The notes below the pieces were generated by a model, which worked only from the letters and a program-made list of their open reading frames with translations, had not been told where the DNA came from and made no database searches. A program made the position numbers and the translations under genes. From Allobaileyella intestinalis (GTDB lineage: Bacteria > Bacillota > Clostridia > Peptostreptococcales > Anaerovoracaceae): DNA of 64,000 nt. Of the stretch, positions 43,784 through 50,610 are shown piece after piece; position 1 is the stretch's first letter, and each line of letters opens with the position of its first letter. The DNA lies in NCBI RefSeq assembly GCF_009695865.1, contig NZ_VUNB01000001.1, positions 248,001-312,000 on the forward strand. Reading direction: 5' to 3'.

Positions 43784-43888
43784 GTCGAAGTAGAAGTCAT
43801 CCGCTTCTCACCTTACCGACTGACGTTGATAGGGTTCTATATGTCCTTGACTTATAGTGCGGATACTTCGTGTATCCGCTTTTTATTT
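43784..43888 (+). ncRNA. Ribosomal protein L20-type leader with attenuator hairpin
   Basis: This leader is about 120 nt long. It contains GAAG / CTTC pairing and the stretch TTCTCACCTTACCGACTGACG, which I link to Firmicutes L20 leaders. It ends with a perfect terminator GCGGATAC-TTCG-TGTATCCGC (43859-43879) and TTTTT, all before infC. Such leaders let free L20 shut off the operon by early termination. The L20 assignment is by memory of the family and position; a covariance search would settle it. Confidence 0.7.
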
Positions 43889-43904
43889 GTTGGAGGTAAG
43901 AACA

Positions 43905-44414
43905 ATTAGCAAGGAAAAAATGATTAATGGCGCAATTCGTGCCAGACAGGTCAGAGTGATCGATGAAAATGGTGAAATGAAGGGCATAATGGATACCAGA
44001 GATGCCCTTAAAATGGCTGAAGAGGCAAAACTGGATCTGGTAGCAGTTTCTCCAAATGCAGAACCACCAGTATGCAAGATCCTCGACTACGGGAAGTACC
44101 GTTATGAACTTCAGAAGAAGGACAAAATTGCTAAAAAGAACCAGAAGACGATGCAGATCAAGGAGATCAGGCTCAGCACCTTTATTGAGGATCATGATAT
44201 CCAGGTAAAGGCAAAGACTGCCGCCAAGTTCCTTAACGAAGGAGACAAGGTAAAGGTAAGTCTGAGATTCAGAGGTCGTGAGAGGGATTACACGTCGAAG
44301 GGCTACGATGTTATGAACCGCTTTGCCGAAGAAGTTTCTGAGGTTGGCGTTGTTGACAAGAAGCCTAAGTTCGAGGGCAGGAGCCTTACGATGTTCCTGG
44401 CCCCAAAGAAATAG
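43905..44414 (+). CDS. infC: Translation initiation factor IF-3, ATT start
   Basis: IF-3 checks the start codon and tRNA in the 30S complex. It has 169 residues: N-terminal domain ([18 protein letters not shown]), linker with lysines, C-terminal domain ([16 protein letters not shown]). The start is an ATT at 43905, 8 nt after GGAGG (43892-43896), and the product begins M(I)SKEKMING as in Bacillus IF-3. An in-frame ATG at 43857 would lie in the terminator hairpin. The odd start codon is a known device by which IF-3 limits its own synthesis. Confidence 0.95.
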   Translation: MSKEKMINGAIRARQVRVIDENGEMKGIMDTRDALKMAEEAKLDLVAVSPNAEPPVCKILDYGKYRYELQKKDKIAKKNQKTMQIKEIRLSTFIEDHDIQVKAKTAAKFLNEGDKVKVSLRFRGRERDYTSKGYDVMNRFAEEVSEVGVVDKKPKFEGRSLTMFLAPKK

Positions 44415-44440
44415 CAGGAAAATTACAGGAGGGAATTTCA

Positions 44441-44641
44441 ATGGCTAAGAACAAGATGAAGTCTCACAGAGGCGCATGCAAGAGAATGAAGCTGACCGGT
44501 TCCGGAAAGATCAAGAGGAACAAGGCATATAAGAGCCATATTCTGACCAAGAAGACAGCAAAGAGAAAGAGAGGACTGAGAAAGTCCACCGTTCTTACTG
44601 GCGCAGATACAAAGCGCATGCTGAGATCAATGGCTAAGTAG
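44441..44641 (+). CDS. rpmI: 50S ribosomal protein L35
   Basis: A small, very basic protein of 66 residues. The start [21 protein letters not shown] and the middle [20 protein letters not shown] are the L35 pattern. ACAGGAGGG precedes the ATG. It lies between infC and rplT as in nearly all Firmicutes. Confidence 0.97.
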   Translation: MAKNKMKSHRGACKRMKLTGSGKIKRNKAYKSHILTKKTAKRKRGLRKSTVLTGADTKRMLRSMAK

Positions 44642-44659
44642 TTAGGGAGGTAGAGAAAT

Positions 44660-45016
44660 ATGGCAAGAGTAAAGAAGGGCGTAAACGCTCACAAGAGACA
44701 TAAGAAGGTATTGAAGCAGGCAAAGGGTTTCTACGGAAGAAAGAATAACACTTTCAGAGCAGCTAACCCTGCAGTTATGCGCAGTCTCAGTGCAGCATTC
44801 GTTGGACGTAAGAATAAGAAGAGAGAGTACAGAAGACTCTGGATTGCCAGAATCAATGCTGGTGCAAGAGCCAATGGAATCTCTTACAGCCGTCTGATGG
44901 ATGGTCTTAAGAAGTCCGGAATTGAGATCAACAGAAAGATGCTGTCAGAGATGGCTATCTACGACGCAGAAGGATTTGCTAAGCTTTGCGAAACAGCTAA
45001 GGCTGCAATCAACTAA
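44660..45016 (+). CDS. rplT: 50S ribosomal protein L20
   Basis: This early-assembly protein of the 50S subunit has 118 residues; it binds 23S rRNA and, in Firmicutes, the operon leader. The N-terminal helix is basic (RVKKGVNAHKRHKKVLKQA), and the globular part has RRLWIARINAGAR. TTAGGGAGGTAG precedes the ATG. It is likely the effector of the leader at 43784. Confidence 0.97.
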   Translation: MARVKKGVNAHKRHKKVLKQAKGFYGRKNNTFRAANPAVMRSLSAAFVGRKNKKREYRRLWIARINAGARANGISYSRLMDGLKKSGIEINRKMLSEMAIYDAEGFAKLCETAKAAIN

Positions 45017-45018
45017 TT

Positions 45019-45195
45019 ATGGAATACTTTGTAAGCCATGTGGGCTACATAGCCATAGCAGCAGCTATTATCGCATTAATAGCAGTTGCGGGATGGATTT
45101 TTTCCATGAAAAATGAAGAGGCTAAGCGCAAGAAGATCGACGCGGCGCTGGCCAGAGCGGAAATGAAGAAACGCAGTCAGGAGAAACCTGAATAG
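45019..45195 (+). CDS. Small single-span membrane protein after rplT
   Basis: This ORF of 58 residues starts 2 nt after the rplT stop and ends at a TAG at 45193-45195. It has a clear membrane segment at about 9-29 (GYIAIAAAIIALIAVAGWIF) followed by a charged helix (EEAKRKKIDAALARAEMKKR). It has no good ribosome site, so it would depend on re-initiation after L20. A strong terminator follows 22 nt later, which fits its being a real operon end. I do not recognise the family. Confidence 0.65.
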   Translation: MEYFVSHVGYIAIAAAIIALIAVAGWIFSMKNEEAKRKKIDAALARAEMKKRSQEKPE

Positions 45196-45217
45196 CAGTA
45201 TATATAGAATTTCCCTG

Positions 45218-45243
45218 AAAGACCCTGCCTCGGCAGGGTCTTT
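45218..45243 (+). terminator. Terminator of the infC-rplT operon
   Basis: AAAGACCCTGC / GCAGGGTCTTT, a perfect 11-bp stem with loop CTCG. Confidence 0.88.
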
Positions 45244-45308
45244 GTGTTGTGGTCGGAAAATTTTCATAACAGAAGTGAAATATTGACAGCAGAAAAGACA
45301 AAAAAAAG

Positions 45309-45335
45309 AAAAGAATCCGGAATCCGGATCCTTTT
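45309..45335. repeat. Near-perfect inverted repeat in the 45.2-45.6 kb gap
   Basis: AAAAGAATCCGGA, one base, TCCGGATCCTTTT. It differs at a single position and has almost no loop. A and T flanks would suit a second, two-way terminator or a cruciform. The rest of the 405-nt gap 45196-45600 holds an A-rich stretch and the promoter of the next gene; I see no other gene. Confidence 0.5.
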
Positions 45336-45535
45336 CCCATTTACTACGATTACTATTAGTTTAGAAAGAACAATTAGAGTAAGTTTTATGGTTTACTTTC
45401 TCCTGGCACCATTATATTAACAGTTGATTATGTTGATTCGGTTAAAAGTAAAAGGCGCTGGAATGTTACCAGTGTGCTGAATTACACAGATTATTGTGAA
45501 ACTGCTGTATAATGACTGGTCATTGCCTCAATTCA

Positions 45536-45565
45536 TTGAAAAGTCCGGCTCCCCTATGCTAGAAT
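45536..45565 (+). promoter_or_regulatory. Promoter of the FKBP-type lipoprotein gene
   Basis: TTGAAA (45536-45541), 18 bp, TAGAAT (45560-45565) with TGC before it, an extended -10. Confidence 0.6.
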
Positions 45566-45600
45566 ACATAAGATTGTTTATTATAGAGGAGTATACAGAT

Positions 45601-46686
45601 ATGAACAGAAAAACAGTTCTGAAAATTTTTGCTGTGTCCCTTTCCGCAATGATGATCGTGACTTTGACATCTTGCGGTGGAGCAAAGGTTCCCGATGAGT
45701 ATAACTATGATCTGAGCAAGTATGTAAAGCTGGGAAAAACCAGCGGTATTTCCTATGAGAAAACGGCTGTTCAGGTTTCAGATGCAGATGTGCAGAGTCA
45801 GATAGACAGTGAAATTGCAGCGGCAGTACAGACCAAGAAGGTAAAAGAAGGCACTGTTGCAGCAGATTCCACAGTTAATATAGATTACGTGGGAAAAATA
45901 GACGGCAAGAAGTTTAGCGGCGGATCGGCCAAGGACGTAGAGGTAAATATAGCTGAAAACAACTTCATTGACGGTTTTGCCAGTGCCATAATCGGACACA
46001 AGGTTGGTGATAAGTTCGATGTTAACCTGACCTTCCCTTCAAATTACAGCGACTCATCTGTGGCAGGAAAACAGGCTGTGTTCACCATTACGGTAAACAG
46101 CCTTACAGTAAAGGAAACCCCTGAGTACAACGACGAGTTCGTAAAGAAAAATACAAAATATAAGACCACAGCACAGTATGAAGCTGCCATTAGAAAGAAT
46201 TTGAAAAAACAGGCAGAGGAACAGGCCCGTTCTGCAGATACACAGCAGGTATTCTCAAAAATTCTTAACGACAGCCAGGTAAAGAAATACCCTGAAAAAG
46301 AGTTGAATGAGAAATACAACAAGATAATCGACTCTTACAAGAAGGCTGCCAAGACAAACGACATGTCCCTGGAAAAGTATGTTCAGAGTTCCACAGGAAT
46401 GTCAGTGAAAGATCTGAAAAAACAGGCCCATGAAGCTGCCAAGAACATGGTGAAGCAGGAACTTGTGCTTCACGCTCTGGCAGAGAAATATGACGTTAAG
46501 ATCACATCAGGAGAATACAACGATTACCTTGATAAACTTCTTAAAACAGCCGGTTACAGCAAGGATGACTTCAAGCAGGCAACAGGAACCACAATAGAGG
46601 AATATGCAGAAGAGAATAATCTGTATGATTCCATGCTGTACGACAAGGTAATGAAGCAGGTAATGAAAAAAAGCGTTGCTAAATAG
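45601..46686 (+). CDS. Secreted FKBP-type prolyl isomerase lipoprotein, trigger-factor-like
   Basis: This lipoprotein of 361 residues starts with a signal peptide and lipobox LTSC (Cys25). Residues about 85-185 form an FKBP domain (VNIDYVGKIDGKKFSGG, FIDGFASAIIGHKVGD, DVNLTFP), and residues 190-360 resemble the C-terminal arms of trigger factor. It is thus likely an extracytoplasmic folding helper at the membrane. GAGGAG lies 9 nt before the ATG at 45601; an upstream in-frame start at 45496 runs through the promoter. It is followed by nrdR. Confidence 0.88.
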   Translation: MNRKTVLKIFAVSLSAMMIVTLTSCGGAKVPDEYNYDLSKYVKLGKTSGISYEKTAVQVSDADVQSQIDSEIAAAVQTKKVKEGTVAADSTVNIDYVGKIDGKKFSGGSAKDVEVNIAENNFIDGFASAIIGHKVGDKFDVNLTFPSNYSDSSVAGKQAVFTITVNSLTVKETPEYNDEFVKKNTKYKTTAQYEAAIRKNLKKQAEEQARSADTQQVFSKILNDSQVKKYPEKELNEKYNKIIDSYKKAAKTNDMSLEKYVQSSTGMSVKDLKKQAHEAAKNMVKQELVLHALAEKYDVKITSGEYNDYLDKLLKTAGYSKDDFKQATGTTIEEYAEENNLYDSMLYDKVMKQVMKKSVAK

Positions 46687-46712
46687 CCATCAGTGGAACA
46701 GGAGCACCGGAA

Positions 46713-47249
46713 ATGAAATGTCCATTTTGTAATTACGATGATACTAAAGTAGTTGATTCCAGACCGGTCGAGGGAGGATTTGCCACCCGCAGACGAAGAG
46801 AATGCGAGAAATGTCACAAGCGCTTCACAACTTTCGAAAAAATCGAGGATACATTGCTGGTTGTTGTTAAAAAAGATGGCCGCAAGGAGAGTTTTGACAG
46901 GAATAAAATCATTAACGGAATAATGAAATCCTGTGAGAAGACAAAGGTAACCTATGATGACATTGTGAAGATTGCCGATGATATAGAGCGGGGGCTGAAC
47001 AACACCATGGAGAAGGAAATCGACTCAAAGCTTATTGGTGCCCTGATCATGGACAGGCTGAGAGAAATCGACCAGGTAGCCTATGTGCGCTTTGCCTCTG
47101 TTTACCATAAGTTTACAGATGTGGACACCTTTGTTCAGGAAATCAACAAGCTCCTTGAAGCAGAGAACACAGGCAAAAAGAAACACGAGAAATATATTAT
47201 AGAATCAGAAGATCAGCCGGATAACGACAAAGCCGGTAAAGAGGATTGA
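46713..47249 (+). CDS. nrdR: Transcriptional repressor NrdR
   Basis: This ATP/dATP-sensing repressor of ribonucleotide reductase genes has an N-terminal zinc ribbon (CPFCNYDDTKVVDSR, CEKCHKRF) and an ATP-cone (VVVKKDGRKESFDRNKI). It has 178 residues, about 25 more than the usual 150; the extra is a charged C-terminal tail (NTGKKKHEKYI...) that is probably disordered. CAGGAG precedes the ATG. It lies 26 nt after the lipoprotein gene and 37 nt before cmk. Confidence 0.94.
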   Translation: MKCPFCNYDDTKVVDSRPVEGGFATRRRRECEKCHKRFTTFEKIEDTLLVVVKKDGRKESFDRNKIINGIMKSCEKTKVTYDDIVKIADDIERGLNNTMEKEIDSKLIGALIMDRLREIDQVAYVRFASVYHKFTDVDTFVQEINKLLEAENTGKKKHEKYIIESEDQPDNDKAGKED

Positions 47250-47286
47250 CCACAGTATCAGGTCAGAGACGGAAAGGTCGGACAGA

Positions 47287-47967
47287 ATGTCAGATATCAG
47301 CACAGACAGAAAATTACGAATTGCAATCGACGGTCCAGGAGGAGCAGGTAAGAGTACGATCTCTAAACTGACTGCTTCAAAACTTGGACTTGAATATGTG
47401 GATACGGGAGCCATGTACAGAGCCATAGCTCTCAAGATATTGGAAACATCTACCGACCTGGAGGATATACCTGCAGTTTCCCGCCAGCTGGAGCATACCG
47501 AAATAAGTTTTTCCAATGGACATGTAACTCTGGACGGTGAGGATGTAGAAGACAGGATCAGAACAACTCGGGTTTCCAGAGCTGCTTCCGCTGTAGCGGC
47601 CATCCCTCAGGTCAGGAAAAAACTGGTTTCAATGCAGCGCCAGATTGCGGAAGAGAAGAATGTGGTGATGGACGGAAGAGATATCGGAACGAACGTAATT
47701 AAAGATGCGGAGCTGAAGATATTTCTTACAGCAGATCCTATGGTGAGGGCGAAACGCCGGTATGATGAACTGATTAAGAAGAACCCGGAAGCAGATACCA
47801 GTTTTGAACAGGTGTATCAGGATATTTGTGACAGGGACTACAGGGATACTCACCGGGAGCTGAATCCTCTTACCAGAGCGGAAGATGCTGTTCTGGTGGA
47901 TACATCAGATATGACTATTCAGCAGGTAGTTGACAGAATAGAGGAGCTGGCCTCAGAAGTGTGTTGA
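47287..47967 (+). CDS. cmk: Cytidylate kinase
   Basis: This enzyme phosphorylates CMP and dCMP. It has 226 residues. The P-loop is DGPGGAGKST; MYRAIALK and VMDGRDIGTNVI are the CMP-binding parts; the LID carries RDYRDTHRE. It lies after nrdR, joining regulation and supply of DNA precursors, though other gene orders are common (cmk-rpsA in many Firmicutes). The ribosome site is weak (GGAAAGGTCGG). Confidence 0.95.
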   Translation: MSDISTDRKLRIAIDGPGGAGKSTISKLTASKLGLEYVDTGAMYRAIALKILETSTDLEDIPAVSRQLEHTEISFSNGHVTLDGEDVEDRIRTTRVSRAASAVAAIPQVRKKLVSMQRQIAEEKNVVMDGRDIGTNVIKDAELKIFLTADPMVRAKRRYDELIKKNPEADTSFEQVYQDICDRDYRDTHRELNPLTRAEDAVLVDTSDMTIQQVVDRIEELASEVC

Positions 47968-47992
47968 TCAGCGGATTAATGGAGGATAGAAG

Positions 47993-48484
47993 ATGAGAGA
48001 AGGGCTTAAATCACTGGCAAAGGTCAGGACCTACTGTTACATAGTTTTTTTCCTGTACGTTGCATTTCTCTTTCATGATTCCATTTCCGGCGCTATAGGG
48101 TTCAGTGACAAAAGGCTGTCTCTGGGAATAGTCGCAATAGTTGTTATACAGCTTCTGATGTGCATCCTTTACGATGTTAAATTTGCCACAACAGTTCCAA
48201 AGGGGAAGACTCACAAGATAATAATGATGTATTGTGCTCAGCTCAGGCTGTGGCTGCTGATACAGATTGTGGTTATGATTGCTGCCGTAGTTAATATTGG
48301 ATATCTGGGGAATTATTATCTGGACAAAATACTGGCAGCCGTTCTTATTATTCTGCTTTTGATGACGCTGAAATCCCTTACTGTAATTCAGAGAGGAAAT
48401 TTCGTGCTTCCAGAACAGAGTCAGGGGGGAAGAAGCCAGGGAAACAGAAAGAACGGCTCGGGAAAAAAGAAAAAGAAAAAATAA
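47993..48484 (+). CDS. Unrecognised four-span membrane protein
   Basis: I do not recognise this family. It has 163 residues with about four membrane segments (near 13-33, 41-60, 82-102, 107-127) and a polar tail rich in Gln, Gly and Asn that ends in six lysines. No motif or charged residue in the membrane suggests transport. ATGGAGGATAG precedes the start. It lies 25 nt after cmk and ends before a terminator, so it probably belongs to the lipoprotein-nrdR-cmk transcript. Confidence 0.72.
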   Translation: MREGLKSLAKVRTYCYIVFFLYVAFLFHDSISGAIGFSDKRLSLGIVAIVVIQLLMCILYDVKFATTVPKGKTHKIIMMYCAQLRLWLLIQIVVMIAAVVNIGYLGNYYLDKILAAVLIILLLMTLKSLTVIQRGNFVLPEQSQGGRSQGNRKNGSGKKKKKK

Positions 48485-48508
48485 TTGATACAAATATGTG
48501 TGATTCAG

Positions 48509-48541
48509 GTCTTCCGGTGTTTGCAGCCGGGAGACTTTTTA
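48509..48541 (+). terminator. Intrinsic terminator after the four-span protein
   Basis: GTCTTCCGG / CCGGGAGAC (one G-U pair), loop of 9 nt, then TTTTT. Confidence 0.83.
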
Positions 48542-48583
48542 TATAGACTGTTTGCATAGTGTGCGGCCCGGGAAGGAATTAAC

Positions 48584-49279
48584 ATGCAGATACGGAATTT
48601 GCCAGAAGAAGAAAGACCACAGGAGAAGATGTTTTACTATGGCAGGGAGTCCCTGAGCACTTCGGAGCTTGTGGCGCTGCTGATACGTACAGGAAACAGA
48701 GAAAAATCTGCAGTTCAGCTGGCTGAAGATATTATTTCTCATGCCAGTGAGGTGTCGGGGAGTCTTTATTCTGCAGAACTGAAGGAGCTGATGGCTGTGC
48801 CAGGTGTGGGGAGGACTAAAGCCTGCGCAGTGGCCGCTGCAGTGGAATTGACAAAAAGATTCAGAGAGAGCAGCGGGATGCCAAAGGATAAAGCGTGCAA
48901 TCCAAATGAAGTTTTTAATTTGCTCAAAGATGAACTGAGGGATGAGAAGAGAGAGCATCTGATTGAGCTTCTGCTTAATAATCGGTGTCAGGTAGAATCA
49001 AAGATAACCATCTCAATCGGGGCCCTGGACAGCACGGCTGTCAACCCCAGAGAGGTATTGAGCTACGCCATCAGAAGGGGAGCGGCAGGTATAATCCTTG
49101 TTCACAACCATCCCAGCGGCGATCCTGAGCCAAGCACCGAAGATCTGGCTGCAACCAGGAGAATTCAGCAGGCCGCGGATATCGTAGGAATAAGGCTGCT
49201 GGATCACATAATAATTGGAGATAATTCCTTTTGCAGCATGAAGGAATCGGGGTATATGGAACTGGTAACGGCAAGATAA
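48584..49279 (+). CDS. radC: RadC family protein
   Basis: This protein of 231 residues has an N-terminal helix-hairpin-helix part (LMAVPGVGRTKACAVAAAVEL) and a C-terminal JAB/MPN metal domain with HNHPSGDPEPS. The family was once linked to radiation repair, but this is doubtful. GGGAAGGAATTAAC precedes the ATG. In many Firmicutes radC precedes mreBCD and minCD; here only a MinD-like ATPase follows, after 175 nt. Confidence 0.93.
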   Translation: MQIRNLPEEERPQEKMFYYGRESLSTSELVALLIRTGNREKSAVQLAEDIISHASEVSGSLYSAELKELMAVPGVGRTKACAVAAAVELTKRFRESSGMPKDKACNPNEVFNLLKDELRDEKREHLIELLLNNRCQVESKITISIGALDSTAVNPREVLSYAIRRGAAGIILVHNHPSGDPEPSTEDLAATRRIQQAADIVGIRLLDHIIIGDNSFCSMKESGYMELVTAR

Positions 49280-49454
49280 TCGGCCATAACAGAGCAGCTA
49301 TACAAAAAATAAAATCAACTTACGTCCTTTCACTGTGAAACTTGTGATAAATGTATTAAAATATACAGGTATGTTATACGGGAGAATGGATTCCCGGGTT
49401 TGAATTGTGCAGCCTAACTGCATGAAGTGATGTTTAGCAGGACAGGAGTAAGAT

Positions 49455-50195
49455 TTGAGCAGTGTTGTAATGATAGTTTCCGGAAAAGGTGGTACAGGCA
49501 AGTCCACAGTAGCCTGTAATCTGGGACTGACGTGGCAGATGGCAGGCAGAAAAACCCTGCTTATAGACATGTGCTCAAATATGAGATGTCTTGACCTTTA
49601 TCTTGGCGTAGAGAATTTTGCGCTTTTTGACATAAGAGATATCCTTACAGGACTGTGTCCTGCAGATCGGTGTATCCTTACGGCACCTCATTTAGGGGGA
49701 CTTCAGCTTATTCCGGGTTCCCAGTCAGATCCCTCACAGTGGCTGAGGTCTGAGACTTTCGGAGCGCTGATAGAAGTACTGAAACATTCCTATGACATGA
49801 TTATCCTTGACTGTCCTCCAGGGGCAGATATTACACATCAGGTATGTTCTGACAACTCAGATGGGGCGGTGATAGTTCTCACTCCGGACTGGCCTGCGTT
49901 AAGGGGTGCTCAGGTGGCAGAAGACATTCTTATTAAATCAGATGTGGCTGCAAGAGGGTATATTATGAACAAAGTCAGCAGAGAGCTGGCTGTAAGATCT
50001 CTGGAACTGGATTACAAGACTGTGGACCGGGGCCTTAGGTGTGAAAGCCTGGGAGCAGTAATGGATGACCCTAATATCAGAGTTTCTGGTACCCTTGAAA
50101 CACCTATAGTTGCCAAGAATGATACGTATATTGCTGACAATTTCAGAAAAATTGCGGCTCAGATTGACAGGCTGATAGAAGATAATCAGTGGTAG
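49455..50195 (+). CDS. MinD/ParA-like ATPase without visible partner
   Basis: This protein of 246 residues has the deviant Walker A motif KGGTGKST of MinD/ParA and a Walker B-like ILDCPPGAD. It lacks a clear C-terminal amphipathic membrane helix of the MinD kind, and no minC, minE, flhF or parB lies near. It could be a septum-site, flagellar-number or other positioning ATPase. Translation starts at a TTG (49455), 6 nt after CAGGAGTAA. The gap 49280-49454 shows no clear promoter. Confidence 0.82.
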   Translation: MSSVVMIVSGKGGTGKSTVACNLGLTWQMAGRKTLLIDMCSNMRCLDLYLGVENFALFDIRDILTGLCPADRCILTAPHLGGLQLIPGSQSDPSQWLRSETFGALIEVLKHSYDMIILDCPPGADITHQVCSDNSDGAVIVLTPDWPALRGAQVAEDILIKSDVAARGYIMNKVSRELAVRSLELDYKTVDRGLRCESLGAVMDDPNIRVSGTLETPIVAKNDTYIADNFRKIAAQIDRLIEDNQW

Positions 50196-50302
50196 AACCA
50201 GGTGAGATTGCATTTTATTTGTACATGGTATGAACAGCGGTTCGATTTTCACATATTGTTCATGTATTGAAGCGGATACAATTGGCGTTTTCGTTATAAA
50301 AA

Positions 50303-50390
50303 TATAATGCAATAATGTTGTTACACATAAAAATTTGTTTATATTAACAAAGCGCATGCTTTAGCTCTTGGTCAAAAGCATGCGCTTTTT
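50303..50390 (+). ncRNA. Possible short transcript ending in a strong terminator
   Basis: A TATAAT at 50303-50308 lies 41 bp upstream of a perfect hairpin AAAGCGCATGCTTT / AAAGCATGCGCTTT (50349-50362 and 50375-50388) with TTTTT. The -35 is uncertain (TTGGCG at only 15 bp). The simplest reading is the terminator of the MinD-like gene; a small RNA of about 75 nt is possible. Confidence 0.3.
50349..50390 (+). terminator. Intrinsic terminator after the MinD-like gene
   Basis: A perfect 14-bp stem with a 12-nt loop and TTTTT. The next promoter -35 begins 3 bp after it. Confidence 0.9.
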
Positions 50391-50392
50391 AA

Positions 50393-50421
50393 TTGACAAT
50401 GTGAAGCGACTGTGATAACAT
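50393..50421 (+). promoter_or_regulatory. Promoter of the POT transporter leader
   Basis: TTGACA (50393-50398), 17 bp, TAACAT (50416-50421) with TGA before it. The transcript would have a leader of about 180 nt. Confidence 0.7.
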
Positions 50422-50429
50422 CTTGACGG

Positions 50430-50566
50430 TAATAAGGGGGAGAGGCGTTTTTGAAGTATCAGAAACGCGGCCGTTTAGAAATCGCCTGCCGGCATAATTA
50501 CCCGAGGCGGAAGGCGAATCGGAAGGCAAGGATGTCCGTTGGGACTAGCCGATGGCCCGTCCTCTT
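50430..50566 (+). ncRNA. Structured 5' leader of the POT transporter gene, class unknown
   Basis: Pairings found by eye give a three-way junction. Closing stem AGAGG (50441-50445) / CCTCT (50561-50565); hairpin CGTTT (50446-50450) / AAACG (50463-50467) with inner TGA / TCA; hairpin CGCCT (50483-50487) / AGGCG (50505-50509) with inner CGG / CCG; hairpin GGC (50513-50515) / GCC (50555-50557), ATCGG (50518-50522) / CCGAT (50549-50553) and GTCC (50534-50537) / GGAC (50542-50545). This much ordered pairing is typical of a riboswitch. I could not match it to lysine, SAM, TPP, c-di-GMP, M-box or T-box patterns. No terminator follows, so control, if any, may act on the ribosome site at 50596-50602. 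Confidence 0.55.
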
Positions 50567-50610
50567 AGGAATTATCACTATATTGTTTTTTACTTAGGAG
50601 GTAAAAGAGA

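Noticed and set aside
50430-50566. Lysine riboswitch for the POT leader
   Set aside because: AGAGGCG and AGTAT looked similar, but the five-stem layout and the GCCGAAG core are not there.
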